From contig NZ_BLIV01000001.1 of assembly GCF_009811755.1 (NCBI RefSeq), positions 682,001 through 746,000 of the forward strand: a stretch of DNA of 64,000 nt. The letters are read 5' to 3'. The notes under the pieces were generated by a model that was not told the origin of the DNA, ran no database searches, and saw nothing but the letters and a program-made list of their open reading frames with translations. How positions within the stretch are numbered: position 1 is the first letter of the stretch; each line of letters starts with the position of its first letter. This DNA comes from Roseobacter cerasinus (GTDB taxonomy: Bacteria > Pseudomonadota > Alphaproteobacteria > Rhodobacterales > Rhodobacteraceae). The translations under genes and the position numbers were made by a program. This document shows positions 45,974 through 56,932 of this stretch, piece by piece.

Positions 45974-46562
45974 TCTTACACGCAGACACACGCTTCTGGG
46001 CGCAGCTGCCCTCGCCCTTCTCGCTGGACAACCGGCCTCCGCCCTCACTGAGGCTGGCGCGCGCCAGTTGGTCGACAAGGTGGTGGCCGATATCGACCGT
46101 GTGATCAATTCCGGACAATCCGACAGCGCCGTCCTGCGTGAGTTCGAAAAGCTGTTCGCGCGCTATGCCGATGTGAACATCATGGCGCAATATGCGCTTG
46201 GGGCGGATGGCCGCTCGGCCTCGGCGTCAGAAAAGCGCGCCTTCAACGATGCTTTCACGACCTATATCACCCGCAAATACGGTCGCCAGTTCCGTGATTT
46301 CGTAGGGGGCCGGGTCGAAATCCAGTCCACACGGCAGATCAAGGCGGGCTATGAAGTTCGGACCCGGGCTTATCTGCGCGGCGAAGGTCCCTTTGAGGTG
46401 AATTTCCACATCTCTGACAGATCCGGCAGCAGCAAATTCTTCAATGTTTACATTGAGGGTGTGAATCTGCTGCTGACCGAGCGCGGCGAAATCGGCGCGC
46501 TGCTGGACCGGCGCGGCGGCGATATCAGTGCCATGATCAACGATCTGCGCAACGCAGGCTAA
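45963..46562 (+). CDS. mlaC: MlaC/Ttg2D phospholipid-binding protein
   Basis: A 199-residue periplasmic carrier that ferries phospholipid between MlaA and the inner-membrane MlaFEDB complex. The signal reads LTRRHTLLGAAALALLAG with a twin Arg, so Tat export is possible. ALGADGRSASASEKRAFNDA and FVGGRVEIQS fit the Ttg2D family. The gene lies in mlaA's end by 11 bp, so the two are coupled. MlaFEDB genes are not in the window. Confidence 0.92.
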   Translation: MPSNLTRRHTLLGAAALALLAGQPASALTEAGARQLVDKVVADIDRVINSGQSDSAVLREFEKLFARYADVNIMAQYALGADGRSASASEKRAFNDAFTTYITRKYGRQFRDFVGGRVEIQSTRQIKAGYEVRTRAYLRGEGPFEVNFHISDRSGSSKFFNVYIEGVNLLLTERGEIGALLDRRGGDISAMINDLRNAG

Positions 46563-46581
46563 GCTGCGCTGAGCGCCCGGG

Positions 46582-48798
46582 CTACCGGTCGCTCCCACGG
46601 ACCGGGGGCGTGCGTTCCTGGGTGCTGGTTCCGCCGCCGCCCAGAATGTCACGCAGCAAGCCTTCCAGAAAACGACCGGCTCCGCCTCTCTCGGCGCTTG
46701 GCGTGCTGTCGGGCGCACGCACCAGACCACGCCCGCTGGGCTGCATCATCGGCAGGGGCTTCTGTGCCATCCCCTCATGCACGCGCGCCATGGTCTCGCG
46801 CCAGATCTCGGCTGGCAGGCCCGCACCGGTTACACCCGTGAGCGGGGTATTGTCGTCATAGCCCATCCAGACACCCGCCACATAATCCGCTGAGAAGCCG
46901 ACAAACCACGCATCCCGGGCCGCCTGGGTCGTGCCCGTCTTGCCCGCCAGTTGCCAGCCACCGAACTGCGCGCGCCCTCCCGTGCCTTCTGACACCACCT
47001 TTTCCATCATGTAGATGAGTTGACGCGCGGCACTCTCCTGCACCACACGCTCGCCAATACCGCCGCCTGTGCCCATCAACGGGTCGTCGTCACCCAACAG
47101 GCGCAGCTCCACCAGCCCGTAAGGCTGCACCGAGGAGCCACCGTTGAGAATGCCCGCATAGGCGCTGGTCATCTCGATCAATGTGCTTTCAGACGCCCCA
47201 AGCGCCAGTGCCGGGCCAGCGGCCAGATCGCTCTCCAGCCCGAAATCGCTGGCCACTTGCCGCACCAGGTCGCGCCCGACGAATTCCGACACTTTGACCG
47301 CCGGGATATTCAGGCTATCCGCTAGAGCCCGGGTCAGGCTGACCTTGCCATAAAACTGGTTGGTGTAGTTACGCGGAGACCAGGGGCCCGAGCCGGGGAT
47401 ATTGATGGTCAGTGGCTCATCCGTGACCGTGTCATTCGGGGAATAGCCGAGATCAAGCGCCGCCGCATAGACAAAGGGTTTGAAGGCAGACCCGGTCTGC
47501 CGCTTGGCCTGCACCGCGCGGTTGAAGGCCCCCGCCACCTTGGTTTCGCGCCCACCGACCATGGCGCGCACGGCCCCATCTGCAGACATCACCACGATGG
47601 CCGCCTGCGCCTTGCTTCCGGGGCGGATCTTGTTCTCAAACACCCAATCCATCGCATCATCCGCCGCACGCTGGATGCGCGGGTCAAGCGTGGTCTTGAT
47701 GATCACGTCCTCGGTGGTCTTGCGCGTGAAGAACTCCGGCCCGGAGGACATCACCCAATCGGCAAAGTAGCCGCCCGCGCGGGCCTCAGCGGCCTGTGAC
47801 AGCTGCGCTGGGTTGTTCTGCGCTGTCCGTGCTTCGCTGCCACTCAGATAACCCTGCTCGTTCATCAGCCGCACGATGGTCGCCGCACGATTCTGCGAGC
47901 GCGTGAGGTCATTCGTGGGTGCAAAGCGCGTGGGTGCCACCAGGAGCCCCGCCAGCATCGCCGCCTCAGCCGCCGTCACATTGGCCGCCGATTTGCCGAA
48001 ATAGCGCTGGCTCGCCGCCTCAAACCCCCGCGCCCCAGCGCCGAGGAAGGCGCGGTTCATGTAGACGGTCAGGATCTCATCCTTGGAATACTTGGCTTCC
48101 ATCGCCAGCGCATAGATCGCCTCTGACGCCTTGCGTTTGATGGTGCCGCGACGGCATTCCGCCTCGTATTCCGCTTCGCTCTGCACAGTCGGGTCGAACG
48201 GCACGCCCAAACACAAAAGCTTCGCTGTCTGTTGCGTGATGGTCGACCCCCCATGCCCCGAGAGCGGCCCGCGCCCCTCGCTGAGGTTGATGCGCACCGC
48301 ACTGGCGATGCCGCGTGGGCTGAGCCCGAAATGCCGATAGAACCGCTTGTCTTCTGTCGCCACGATCGCGTTGCGCAGATGCGGAGATACGGTATCGGTT
48401 GTGATCGCCCCGCCAAATTGATCGCCACGCCAGGCAAAGACCCGCCCGTCATTGTCGAGCAGCGTCACCGACCCACGTGCACGGCCATCGAGCAGTTCTG
48501 TCACATCCGGCAAAGTTGTGTAGTAGTAGCCGACCATCAGCCCGAGGATCAGACAGGCCACGGCCCCCACCCGCCAGGTGATCCGCCAGATCAGCCGCAG
48601 CACCCAACCGATCAGCCGCTGCACAAGCCCGATCAACCCACCGCGCTTGCGGACGGGCGTTTTGCGTCGGGCCACCTTCCGGGGGCGCGTCTTCGGTTTC
48701 GGCTTTGGCTTCGCTTTTGGTTTGCGTGCGGTTTTCGGCGACACCGCATAGCGTTTGTCAGCGACCAGCGGTCGCTTGCCTTTTCGTGAATCACTCAT
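46582..48798 (-). CDS. Class A penicillin-binding protein (PBP1A family)
   Basis: A 738-residue bifunctional cell-wall synthase. A basic Lys/Arg/Pro-rich cytoplasmic tail (1-53) leads to a transmembrane helix near 75-95. The transglycosylase domain has VATEDKRFYRHFGLSPRGIA and GGSTITQQTAKLL. The transpeptidase domain has the nucleophile in RQTGSAFKPFVYAA, ADSLNIPA, and AGKTGTT. The acidic, Ser-rich tail after about 690 is variable. It converges on mlaC. Confidence 0.93.
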   Translation of the reverse strand: MSDSRKGKRPLVADKRYAVSPKTARKPKAKPKPKPKTRPRKVARRKTPVRKRGGLIGLVQRLIGWVLRLIWRITWRVGAVACLILGLMVGYYYTTLPDVTELLDGRARGSVTLLDNDGRVFAWRGDQFGGAITTDTVSPHLRNAIVATEDKRFYRHFGLSPRGIASAVRINLSEGRGPLSGHGGSTITQQTAKLLCLGVPFDPTVQSEAEYEAECRRGTIKRKASEAIYALAMEAKYSKDEILTVYMNRAFLGAGARGFEAASQRYFGKSAANVTAAEAAMLAGLLVAPTRFAPTNDLTRSQNRAATIVRLMNEQGYLSGSEARTAQNNPAQLSQAAEARAGGYFADWVMSSGPEFFTRKTTEDVIIKTTLDPRIQRAADDAMDWVFENKIRPGSKAQAAIVVMSADGAVRAMVGGRETKVAGAFNRAVQAKRQTGSAFKPFVYAAALDLGYSPNDTVTDEPLTINIPGSGPWSPRNYTNQFYGKVSLTRALADSLNIPAVKVSEFVGRDLVRQVASDFGLESDLAAGPALALGASESTLIEMTSAYAGILNGGSSVQPYGLVELRLLGDDDPLMGTGGGIGERVVQESAARQLIYMMEKVVSEGTGGRAQFGGWQLAGKTGTTQAARDAWFVGFSADYVAGVWMGYDDNTPLTGVTGAGLPAEIWRETMARVHEGMAQKPLPMMQPSGRGLVRAPDSTPSAERGGAGRFLEGLLRDILGGGGTSTQERTPPVRGSDR

Positions 48799-48897
48799 GA
48801 CGAACCTGCCCGGCTCACTGTTGTTTTTTGCACTCTACCCTGATGTGCGGCGATTGTTGAGGCGCAGCCGAATATTAATTCAATCAAAAGTTCGCCC

Positions 48898-48917
48898 ATT
48901 TTTTGTGCAGAAAAAAT
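48898..48917. promoter_or_regulatory. 20-bp palindrome upstream of glnK
   Basis: ATTTTTTGTGCAGAAAAAAT is a near-perfect palindrome around TGCA. It sits in the AT-rich part of the 256-bp gap between the PBP gene and glnK, about 140 bp before glnK. It could bind a nitrogen regulator such as NtrC or another dimer. I did not find a convincing sigma-54 promoter. Confidence 0.4.
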
Positions 48918-49042
48918 CATCCGCCATATTTTTGGGCATATGCGGTGCGTTCTGCTCAGAAATTGGCCGCAGCAACTTTCAACTCAGCCACCCTCTGGCG
49001 TCTTCTGCGGGCGCAAATGTCACAGACATGTCTGGCAAGTGA

Positions 49043-49393
<351 letters not shown>

Positions 49394-49424
49394 TCGCGAG
49401 ATATCAACGAGGGATACGATACTC

Positions 49425-50774
<1,350 letters not shown>

Positions 50775-50796
50775 ACCATCGGCCACCAAAACAGCG

Positions 50797-50826
50797 AAAA
50801 GCCCGGGCATACCACCCGGGCTTTTT
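50797..50826 (+). terminator. Terminator after amtB
   Basis: AAAAGCCCGGG (50797-50807) pairs with CCCGGGCTTTT (50815-50825) across a 7-nt loop, with a T run on the plus strand. A classic intrinsic terminator for glnK-amtB. Confidence 0.9.
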
Positions 50827-50835
50827 GCATGAGAG

Positions 50836-50859
50836 CCTTCTTCTGGCCAAAAATATCCC
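50836..50859. repeat. Dispersed intergenic repeat, copy 2
   Basis: Matches 15504-15527 at 23 of 24 bases (core TTCTGGCCAAAAATATCCC). It is followed by CGCC/GGCG pairs. It lies between convergent amtB and the aminotransferase gene, just behind the terminator. Confidence 0.55.
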
Positions 50860-50888
50860 CGCCGGAGGCGGAAAGTCAAAAAACTGAG

Positions 50889-52073
50889 CTAGACGCCCGT
50901 CTCCACGATGGCCTTCGCCAAGATCGGGACAGTCTCGGCATTCAGACCCGCTATGTTCATGCGGCTATCCCCCACCATATAGATCCCATGTGTCTCGCGC
51001 ATCTCGACCACCTTCTCGGGCGAGGCGCCAAGACGCGAGAACATGCCCCGGTGCTGCGCCAGAAACCCAAAGCGGTCCGAGCCGGAAAGCCGCTGGAGCT
51101 CCCGTGCCAGCTGTTCCCGCAGGCCCAGCATGCTGCCGCGCACCTCTTCCAGCTCCGCCATCCAATCCGCTTTCAGCGCGTCGTCGTTCAGGATCATGGT
51201 AACCAGCCGTGCCCCATGATCGGGCGGAAAGGAGAAGTTTTGCCGATTCAGGAACGCCAGAGTGTCCTGATGCAGCTTGCGGGCTTGCGTGTTCTGGCTG
51301 ATCGCCATCAATAGACCCGTGCGCTCGCGGTAGATGCCGAAATTCTTCGAACAGCTCGCGGCAATCAGACATTCAGGCACGGATGAGGCCACCAGACGCG
51401 TGGCCGCAGCATCCTCGTCCAGCCCGTCACCAAAGCCCTGATAGGCAATGTCGATCATCGGCACCGCGCCGGTCTCAATCAGCGCGTCAACCACTGCTTG
51501 CCATTGCGTGAGGTTCAGGTTGGCCCCGGTCGGATTGTGACAGCAGCCATGCAGCAGCACGACATCGCCCGCCTTGGCCTGCTTGATGTCTGCCAGCATC
51601 CCGTCGAAGTCGACGCCGCAGGTTTCCTCATCGAAGTAACGATAGCTGACCGCTTCCATGCCAAGATACTTCAGGATCGAGAGGTGATTGGGCCAGGTCG
51701 GATCCGAGACAAACACCCGCGCCTCAGGCCGCGCCATCTTGATGAGCTCAAAGGCCTGCCGCACCGCGCCTGTGCCCCCCGGCGTCGCCACCGAAGCCAC
51801 GCTGTCGCGCGCAACCGCGTCGCCCAGCACCAGCCGGATCATCGCATCGGAGAACGCCGGATCGCCCGCGAGACCCGTATAAACTTTGCTGTCCTGCGCC
51901 TCCCAAAGCTGGTGCTCCGCTGCCTTCACCGCGCGCATGATCGGCGTCAGGCCGGTCGCATCCTTATAAACGCCGACGCCCAGGTCGATCTTAGTCGGGC
52001 GCGGATCGTCCTTGTACATCTGCATCAGCACAAGAATGCCGTCGGCGGGGCGGGTCTTGAGGGTCTCGAACAT
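50889..52073 (-). CDS. Aromatic/aspartate aminotransferase (TyrB/AspC family)
   Basis: A 394-residue PLP enzyme. The Schiff-base Lys is in AASCSKNFGIYRERTG; GCCHNPTGANL and the substrate carboxylate Arg in GDSRMNIAGL are standard. The ATG at 52073 is the family-typical start (MFETLKTRPADGIL). It overlaps the 3-mercaptopyruvate sulfurtransferase gene (TGATG). Such enzymes accept Asp, Phe, Tyr and, in several organisms, cysteine, which would yield the neighbour's substrate. Confidence 0.93.
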   Translation of the reverse strand: MFETLKTRPADGILVLMQMYKDDPRPTKIDLGVGVYKDATGLTPIMRAVKAAEHQLWEAQDSKVYTGLAGDPAFSDAMIRLVLGDAVARDSVASVATPGGTGAVRQAFELIKMARPEARVFVSDPTWPNHLSILKYLGMEAVSYRYFDEETCGVDFDGMLADIKQAKAGDVVLLHGCCHNPTGANLNLTQWQAVVDALIETGAVPMIDIAYQGFGDGLDEDAAATRLVASSVPECLIAASCSKNFGIYRERTGLLMAISQNTQARKLHQDTLAFLNRQNFSFPPDHGARLVTMILNDDALKADWMAELEEVRGSMLGLREQLARELQRLSGSDRFGFLAQHRGMFSRLGASPEKVVEMRETHGIYMVGDSRMNIAGLNAETVPILAKAIVETGV

Positions 52074-52927
52074 CAGGCGTCTCCGGTTGCGACGGGCACG
52101 GTGGGGAACATGCCCCATTCGGCCCAGGATCCATCGTAAAGCGACCATTGCGTGTGCCCCATCCGCTCCAAGGCCAGAGCAAGGATTGCGGCCGTGACCC
52201 CGGACCCGCAGGACGTGATGATAGGTTTGCCCAGATCCACGCCCGCTGTCTCGAACACGGCGCGACAGGCATCTGGGCTCTTCATGGTCTTGTCGTCATT
52301 CAGAAGCTCGGTGAACGGCAGGTTGCGCGATCCCGGAACATGGCCAGCCCGCAGCCCCTCGCGCGGTTCAGGTGCATCGCCGCGAAAGCGCGCCGCCGCC
52401 CGGGCATCGACAATCTGGGGGTCTTTCAGCTTGGAGGCCGCAGAGACTTGCGTCACGTCGCGCACCAGATGGTTCTGAAAGCGCACGGTCATGTGGCGGT
52501 CGCGGATCACGGGGGGCATGTCTTCAATGGGCAGGTCTTCGGCCTGCCATTTGGGAAAACCCCCATCCAGCACAGCCACATTTTCCTGCCCCATCAGGCG
52601 GAAGAGCCACCAGACCCGCGCCGCAGAGAGCAGTCCGGCGCCGTCGTAAATGACAACCTGATGGCCATCCCCCACGCCCATGGCCCGCATGCGCGACATA
52701 AACTTTTCGACCGGCGGCGCCATATGCGGCAGGTCCGAACGATGGTCGGCAATCTCATCGATATCGAAAAACCGTGCACCCGGAATGTGCGCAGCGTCAT
52801 ACTCGGCCTTGGGGTCACGCCCGTCGGTCGGCAAATACCAGGAGGCATCGAGCACCCGCAGATCAGGGTCCTTGAGATGCTGTGCCAGCCACGTGGTCGA
52901 GACCAGTGTCTTCGGATCATCGGACAT
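52073..52927 (-). CDS. sseA: 3-mercaptopyruvate sulfurtransferase
   Basis: A 284-residue protein of two rhodanese domains. The N-terminal domain has VIYDGAGLLSAARVWWLFR. The C-terminal catalytic domain has DARAAARFRG, GHVPGSRNLP and the active Cys in TSCGSGVTAAILALAL; the CGSGVTA loop marks mercaptopyruvate over thiosulfate enzymes. It moves sulfur from 3-mercaptopyruvate to thiols or cyanide. It is the first gene of a two-gene unit. Confidence 0.93.
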   Translation of the reverse strand: MSDDPKTLVSTTWLAQHLKDPDLRVLDASWYLPTDGRDPKAEYDAAHIPGARFFDIDEIADHRSDLPHMAPPVEKFMSRMRAMGVGDGHQVVIYDGAGLLSAARVWWLFRLMGQENVAVLDGGFPKWQAEDLPIEDMPPVIRDRHMTVRFQNHLVRDVTQVSAASKLKDPQIVDARAAARFRGDAPEPREGLRAGHVPGSRNLPFTELLNDDKTMKSPDACRAVFETAGVDLGKPIITSCGSGVTAAILALALERMGHTQWSLYDGSWAEWGMFPTVPVATGDA

Positions 52928-52995
52928 GCGGAGACTCCCTCAACTGCAAACGCTCACTGCGTACAGAGCAGCGCCGCGCGAAGCAAGCCCGCAAG

Positions 52996-53085
52996 GGCCA
53001 AGGGGTGGCCTGAAAGCCCACCCCACCTGCTGGTCGCAACCGTTTGTACTGGCAGGTTGGGTGGGCTTTCAGGCCACCCATGGCC
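52996..53085. repeat. Large hairpin element (28-bp arms)
   Basis: Left arm 53003-53030 and right arm 53052-53079 are reverse complements at 27 of 28 bases, around a 21-nt loop. The arm core is GGTGGCCTGAAAGCCCACC. A further GGCCA/TGGCC pair (52996-53000, 53081-53085) extends the stem with a small bulge. It sits between sseA and ytoQ. It resembles a REP/MITE-type element rather than a simple terminator. Confidence 0.75.
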
Positions 53086-53091
53086 GCAACG

Positions 53092-53541
53092 TCAGGACGG
53101 CAAAGTCCCGTGCAGCACATAGCGCAGGATATCCACCACCTGCGCTGGCTCTTGCGCCACCGCCAGCGCGGCAGCGTCGACCTCTTTCAGAGCGTGCGCG
53201 TGATCTGGCCTGTGCAGAATGATCAGCGATTTGCCCAAGGCGGCCGCATAACCAGCATCGAAGGCGGCGTTCCACTGCTTGTACTTCTCCCCAAAGCGCA
53301 CGACGACCACATCCGCGTCAGCGATGCCTTTGCGCGTGCGGATCGCATTCACCATCGCGCCCTTGTGGTCGTGCCAGTATTTGTTCGGCTCTGCGCCCAA
53401 GATCGCCACGCCGCAATCATCGCTGGCTGCGTGATCTGTCACCGGGCTGCCAAAGCTCACATCGAGGTCTTTGGACCCATCGATGATCTGCTCACGCCAA
53501 TCGGTGTGGATTTCTCCGGACAGATAGACCTTCAGCGTCAT
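53092..53541 (-). CDS. ytoQ: YtoQ-family protein
   Basis: A 149-residue member of the YtoQ family. MTLKVYLSGEIHTDWREQII and ADVVVVRFGEKYKQWNAAFD with the closing FDAGYAAALGKSLIIL are the conserved blocks. The fold resembles nucleoside deoxyribosyltransferases. No function has been shown. AAAGGAGAGC lies before the ATG. Confidence 0.9.
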   Translation of the reverse strand: MTLKVYLSGEIHTDWREQIIDGSKDLDVSFGSPVTDHAASDDCGVAILGAEPNKYWHDHKGAMVNAIRTRKGIADADVVVVRFGEKYKQWNAAFDAGYAAALGKSLIILHRPDHAHALKEVDAAALAVAQEPAQVVDILRYVLHGTLPS

Positions 53542-53601
53542 GGCGCTCTCCTTTTGTCGACATTTGCTCAGAGGTAGGGCGCCAGACGGGCCTGTCCCGC
53601 G

Positions 53602-56001
53602 CTATCCGCGCAAGACGGCACCGGTGGCTTTGCTCACGTTCTCGACCACCTTGGCGCTGACCACCTCGATATCCTTGTCCTTCAGCGTCTGTTCCACCGG
53701 CTGCATGCGCACCGTAAGTGCCAAGGACTTCTTGCCCTCGCCAAGGCTGCCGCCGATGAACTCGTCGAAGACGCGCACATCCTCGATCAACGCCTTGTCG
53801 GCACCCATGGCCGCGTTCACGAGGGTCAGCGCTTCGACATCAGCATCCACCACAAAGGCAAAGTCACGCTCGACCGCCTGCAGATCGGAGATGCCCAGCG
53901 CGGGGCGGGTGGCACCTGTCTTGCGCGGCATCGGCACCTCGCCGGGCCAAAGGGTGAAGGCCATCGCCGGGCCTTTCACATCCATCGCCTCCAGCACGCG
54001 AGGGTGCAGCTCCCCAAAGACGCCCAGCACCTTCTTTGGGCCCAGACAGATCTTGCCGTGCCGCCCTGGATGCCACCACGCGGACGCACCGCGCAGAATC
54101 TGCACCTTGGCGGGCGCGCCAAGTGCTGCCAGCACCGCTTCGGCATCCGCTTTCACATCGAAGACATCCACCGCCCGGGAGGAACCCAACACATCCTTAG
54201 GACCGGTGCGCCCGACCAGCAAGCCGCTGACCAGCGTGTGCTGGTCGCCCGGCTCACCACCATGGAAGGCAGGGCCAACCTCGAAGAGCGCCAGATCACT
54301 GAACCCGCGCGCCTGATTGCGCGCAGCCGCCTGCAACAGCCCCGGCAGCAATGCGGGGCGCATGTGGCTCATGTCGCTGCTGATCGGGTTTTCCAGCTTG
54401 GTGGCATCCGCGCCGCCGCCGAAAAGCGCGGCAGAGGCTTGATCGATAAACGTATAGGTGACGCATTCATTGTATCCCAAGGCCGCGCAGGTGCGCCGGG
54501 CAATCGCCTCACGCCGTTGCATCGGCGAGAGGATCGGCTTGGGCACACCATCGGTCACACGTGGCAAAGGTTTGCCTTCGAGCTTGGTCAGGGAGGCCAC
54601 GCGCGCGACTTCCTCCACCAGATCAGCTTCGCCCTGCACATCCGGGCGCCAGCTGGGCACATGGGCCATATTGCCCTCAAGCACAAAACCCAGCGCGGTC
54701 AGCGTCTGGCGCTGTTCACTCTCGGGAATATCCATGCCCACCAGCGACTGGACTCTCGCCGCGTCGAGCTTGTACGCCCGATCCGTCGCGGGGATCTTGC
54801 CCGCCACAATCACTTCGGAGGCCTCGCCACCCGCATGATCCAGGATCATCCGCGTGGCTTGCGCGATGCCATAAGGTGTCCAGGCCGGATCAATCCCCCG
54901 CTCAAACCGGTAGCGCGCATCGGAGTTGATCTTGAGCGCGCGCCCCGTGTACGCAGTCCGGATCGGATCGAAATAGGCCGCTTCAAGGAAGACATTCGTG
55001 GTCTCGTCGGTGCAACCCGAGGCCAGCCCCCCCATCACGCCGCCACTGCTTTCGACACCACCCGCGTCGGAAATCAGCGTCATGCCTTCGTCGAAGGTGT
55101 ATTCCTTCTCATCCAGGCCCATCAGCGTCTCGCCGCCCTTGGCGCGGTGCACGCGCAGGGCGTTCCCGGCGATCTTGTCCGCATCAAAGACATGCAGCGG
55201 GCGGTTGCGGTCATAGGTGAAGAAATTCGTCACATCCACGAGGAAGGAGATCGGGCGCAAACCGATGGCGCGCAGGCAATCCTGCAGCCAGGCGGGGCTT
55301 GGCCCGTTCTTCACGCCTCTGATGACACGGCCATAGAACACCGGGCATTGCTCCAACGTATCGCGATCGATGGTCACGCTGATCGGACAGGGGAAAGTGC
55401 CCTCCACCGCCTCCACATCGCGCTTGATCAGCGTGCCGAGACCGCGCGCCGCCAGATCGCGCGCAATACCGCGCACCCCCAGCGCATCGGGCCGGTTCGG
55501 CGTGATCGCGACCTCGATCACCGGGTCAACCTTGGCCGGATCGTTCTCGGCAAGCCAATCGACAAAGCTTTGACCAACCTCACCCGATGGCAGTTCGATG
55601 ATGCCATCGTGCTCATCGCTGAGCTCCATCTCGCGCTCGGAGGCCATCATGCCGAAGCTCTCGATCCCGCGGATCTTGCCGACACCGATGGTGGTGTCGA
55701 TGCCCGGCACATAGACCCCGGGCTTGGCCACAACGACGACGATCCCTTCGCGGGCATTTGGCGCGCCGCAGATGATCTGCTTCAAGCCTTCGTCGGTCTC
55801 TACCTGGCACACGCGCAGCCGGTCGGCATCCGGGTGTTTCTCTGCCGATTTGACGTAACCGATGGTAAAGTCGCGCAGCTTCGCGCCCCGGTCCTCGACG
55901 CCTTCGACCTCAAGCCCGAGGTCGGTCAGCGCATAGAGGATCTCGTCCAGCGTCGCGGTTGTGTCCAGATGGTCTTTCAACCAGGAAAGCGTGAATTTCA
56001 T
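53602..56001 (-). CDS. pheT: Phenylalanyl-tRNA synthetase beta subunit
   Basis: A 799-residue beta chain of the alpha2-beta2 enzyme. It starts MKFTLSWLKDHLDTTATLDE and includes the EMAP/tRNA-binding domain (about 40-150), B3/B4 editing domains, B5 domain and the C-terminal anticodon-binding domain (ARDFAFVVDADVEA-like stretch ERDFAFVVDADVEA). Length is normal. pheS lies upstream with two small genes between. Confidence 0.96.
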   Translation of the reverse strand: MKFTLSWLKDHLDTTATLDEILYALTDLGLEVEGVEDRGAKLRDFTIGYVKSAEKHPDADRLRVCQVETDEGLKQIICGAPNAREGIVVVVAKPGVYVPGIDTTIGVGKIRGIESFGMMASEREMELSDEHDGIIELPSGEVGQSFVDWLAENDPAKVDPVIEVAITPNRPDALGVRGIARDLAARGLGTLIKRDVEAVEGTFPCPISVTIDRDTLEQCPVFYGRVIRGVKNGPSPAWLQDCLRAIGLRPISFLVDVTNFFTYDRNRPLHVFDADKIAGNALRVHRAKGGETLMGLDEKEYTFDEGMTLISDAGGVESSGGVMGGLASGCTDETTNVFLEAAYFDPIRTAYTGRALKINSDARYRFERGIDPAWTPYGIAQATRMILDHAGGEASEVIVAGKIPATDRAYKLDAARVQSLVGMDIPESEQRQTLTALGFVLEGNMAHVPSWRPDVQGEADLVEEVARVASLTKLEGKPLPRVTDGVPKPILSPMQRREAIARRTCAALGYNECVTYTFIDQASAALFGGGADATKLENPISSDMSHMRPALLPGLLQAAARNQARGFSDLALFEVGPAFHGGEPGDQHTLVSGLLVGRTGPKDVLGSSRAVDVFDVKADAEAVLAALGAPAKVQILRGASAWWHPGRHGKICLGPKKVLGVFGELHPRVLEAMDVKGPAMAFTLWPGEVPMPRKTGATRPALGISDLQAVERDFAFVVDADVEALTLVNAAMGADKALIEDVRVFDEFIGGSLGEGKKSLALTVRMQPVEQTLKDKDIEVVSAKVVENVSKATGAVLRG

Positions 56002-56075
56002 GTCTCTTCACCGGGGCAAATCAAGTCCGCGCCCTGATAGCCCAAAGCATCGGCAGGGGAAAGTGATTGGTGCGC

Positions 56076-56885
56076 TTAGGGATACGACGGCGGCAGCCCG
56101 AGCAATTCGTCCAGCTGCCGCGCAAACCAGCCATGCGGGATGAAATGCCCGCCGGGGTGCAGATCGAGGCTGACGCGCCCGCCGTCACAGGCCCAGGTGG
56201 TGCGCTCGAAGGTCAGAAAGTCGCGCGCCGCCCAAGGCCCCCGCGGCTCGCCCTCGGCACAGCCGAAATGATCGCGCCATAGGGCGACAGGATAGGTGTC
56301 ATCTCCGCCCGGGCCCATCGGGAAATCCATAACCGTGTCATCCAGCCCGTGCACATGGCGCACTTCGCGCGGGGCCTGCGGGCAGTTTTCGCTCTGCTGC
56401 AAGGTGCCCGCAACGGCCAAAAGCGCCGCGACGCTATTGCCGTTTTCGCAGACATACCGCCAGGCCATGGCCGACCCGAAGGAATAGCCGGAGATGTAAA
56501 TCCGCTCCCGGTCTATGGGATAGCGCTTGGCCACATCTTCCAGAACGGCGGCCGCAAAGGCCACATCATCCGTGTCGCTGTCCCAGAAATCCCAGGTCTT
56601 GCGCAGCCCATTCGGCGCGACCAGCAGCACACCTCGCCTCCGCGTGGCCCCGGCGATACGCTGGTGTTGCACAGGCAGCGCGCCTGTGCGTTGCCATCCG
56701 TGAAAATGCAGCATGACGGGCAGTGGCGTGATCCCGTCCCAGACATCCGGCAGCGCCACGTGGTACGACCGTTCGCCCAAGGCACAGGGCACATCGCCAA
56801 CACAGGGCCCTTTCCACGGCCCCATGGCGTGAGCCGCTTGGGTAAGAACAACAAAGAAAAAGGCAGCAATACTGCGATAGATCAT
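56076..56885 (-). CDS. Exported alpha/beta hydrolase (LpqC/PHB-depolymerase-like esterase)
   Basis: A 269-residue secreted esterase. Signal peptide 1-20 (MIYRSIAAFFFVVLTQAAHA). The nucleophile Ser is in YISGYSFGSAMAWRY; Asp in HGLDDTVMDFP and His in LHPGGHFIPHGW complete the triad. Several Cys may form disulfides in the periplasm. Similar proteins act as feruloyl esterases or depolymerases. The substrate is unknown. It lies between pheS and pheT. Confidence 0.85.
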   Translation of the reverse strand: MIYRSIAAFFFVVLTQAAHAMGPWKGPCVGDVPCALGERSYHVALPDVWDGITPLPVMLHFHGWQRTGALPVQHQRIAGATRRRGVLLVAPNGLRKTWDFWDSDTDDVAFAAAVLEDVAKRYPIDRERIYISGYSFGSAMAWRYVCENGNSVAALLAVAGTLQQSENCPQAPREVRHVHGLDDTVMDFPMGPGGDDTYPVALWRDHFGCAEGEPRGPWAARDFLTFERTTWACDGGRVSLDLHPGGHFIPHGWFARQLDELLGLPPSYP

Positions 56886-56932
56886 GGCCGCAGTCTTAGC
56901 CGACGCGCCCCGGCTGTCACATCACGTCCGCG

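Noticed and set aside
54004-56037. A 677-residue open frame antisense to pheT
   Set aside because: It is a shadow caused by high GC; pheT on the other strand is unmistakable.
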